The notes under the pieces were generated by a model. The model saw only the letters and a program-made list of their open reading frames with translations. It was not told the DNA's origin and searched no databases. Shown piece by piece: positions 59,511-60,000 of a DNA stretch of 60,000 nt. The number at the start of each line of letters is the position of its first letter. Positions within the stretch are counted from its first letter, which is position 1. Source of the DNA: Mesostigma viride (Eukaryota > Streptophyta > Mesostigmatophyceae > Mesostigmatales > Mesostigmataceae). The stretch is taken from contig RPFO01000130.1 in NCBI GenBank assembly GCA_009746045.1, forward strand, positions 645,808 to 705,807, written 5' to 3'. Made by a program: the position numbers and the translations under genes.

Positions 59511-60000
59511 CACCCGTGGACCGGTTCCGCGGGGATAGACTAGGCATGGATATGTGTTGCCCACGTCGCATTTGGCTCATGCCAGGGCAGCCCCCTGGCA
59601 TGTCTGTAATCTGGAGGCAGATCGATGGTCCTTAGGATAGGTGGCAGGTATAGTACGTAATGAAGGAGACCATGCACGTCCCCAAGCCAGGGCCGGGGCC
59701 GGGCGGTGGGGGGCGCTCCGCGTGTGACAAAGTTTGGCATTCACAATATGTGTAGTGATTCGGGCCATGGTGCCCACAAACCTGTAACTAGGTCTTAGAT
59801 AGCTAGCGCTCCATCGATCCCATCCCATCCCACTCGACTGTACTGAGGACTTATGCTCATGTAACGCTGTGTTGCGGGCCCGACCCTTGGAATGGGCGCA
59901 ACAATGAAATAAATCGTGTATTTTGGCTTGTTGTCATAGTCCGCAGGACTTTGGGAAGTCCTCATTTTGGGACTTAATTTGGGAATTGTCCCTTGGTCAG
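59511..60000. other. Unassigned right end of window
   Basis: No recognisable gene or repeat. GTCCGCAGGACTTTGGGAAG near 59939 and the following GGGACTT/GGGAATTG strings suggest the edge of a further repeat. Confidence 0.3.

Noticed and set aside
58722-59543. A 273-codon frame as an intact gene
   Set aside because: LINE-like segments appear in more than one frame, so the long frame is a broken element rather than a host gene.

Overview
This window is nuclear DNA from an intron-rich eukaryote, most likely a green alga (Chlorophyta). The evidence is: spliceosomal GT-AG introns throughout; a plant-type PP7 phosphatase; an ABA4-like (DUF4281) carotenoid protein with a plastid-like leader; and TGTAA motifs, the usual green-algal poly(A) signal, downstream of reading frames. 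The genus cannot be fixed from the sequence.

Three genes were rebuilt exon by exon, with every splice junction phase-consistent. (1) 14267 to 1173, minus strand: PP7-type Ser/Thr phosphatase, 10 exons, 490 codons, all metal-ligand motifs intact. (2) 16126 to 39791, plus strand: a pentameric ligand-gated ion channel of the Cys-less ('Pro-loop') kind, 12 exons plus a stop codon in a 13th; its true start is uncertain. (3) 56307 to 52051, minus strand: ABA4-like four-helix membrane protein, 6 exons, 293 codons. Genes 1 and 2 are head to head across about 1.9 kb. Genes 2 and 3 are tail to tail across about 12 kb of transposon debris. Their functions suggest no shared pathway.

Coding sequence is only about 3.5 kb of 60 kb. 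The introns hold a 5-kb 19-bp minisatellite, a 1.5-kb 26-bp array, a 3.3-kb 71-bp satellite, 93-, 32-, 28- and 24-bp arrays, and long (CCAC)n/(GGGT)n tracts. They also hold a foldback element, a 1.8-kb long-inverted-repeat element, a perfect 32-bp hairpin and a 5'-truncated LINE. The 40-50 kb interval has two more LINE fragments (one interrupted by a MITE-like insertion), duplicated segments, and a 1.4-kb tetranucleotide mosaic that passes from CAAT to CAAC to CCAC to CCGC and back to CAAT. 56.3-60 kb has a 267-bp tandem duplication and another LINE remnant.

The most unusual pattern is shared by all three genes: introns repeatedly contain partial copies of the adjoining exon edge together with its splice site. 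Some are single decayed copies and some are tandem ladders. In addition, four 3' splice sites directly abut short repeats, which appear to serve as the polypyrimidine tract. Together these suggest that introns here grow by local duplication across exon-intron boundaries.
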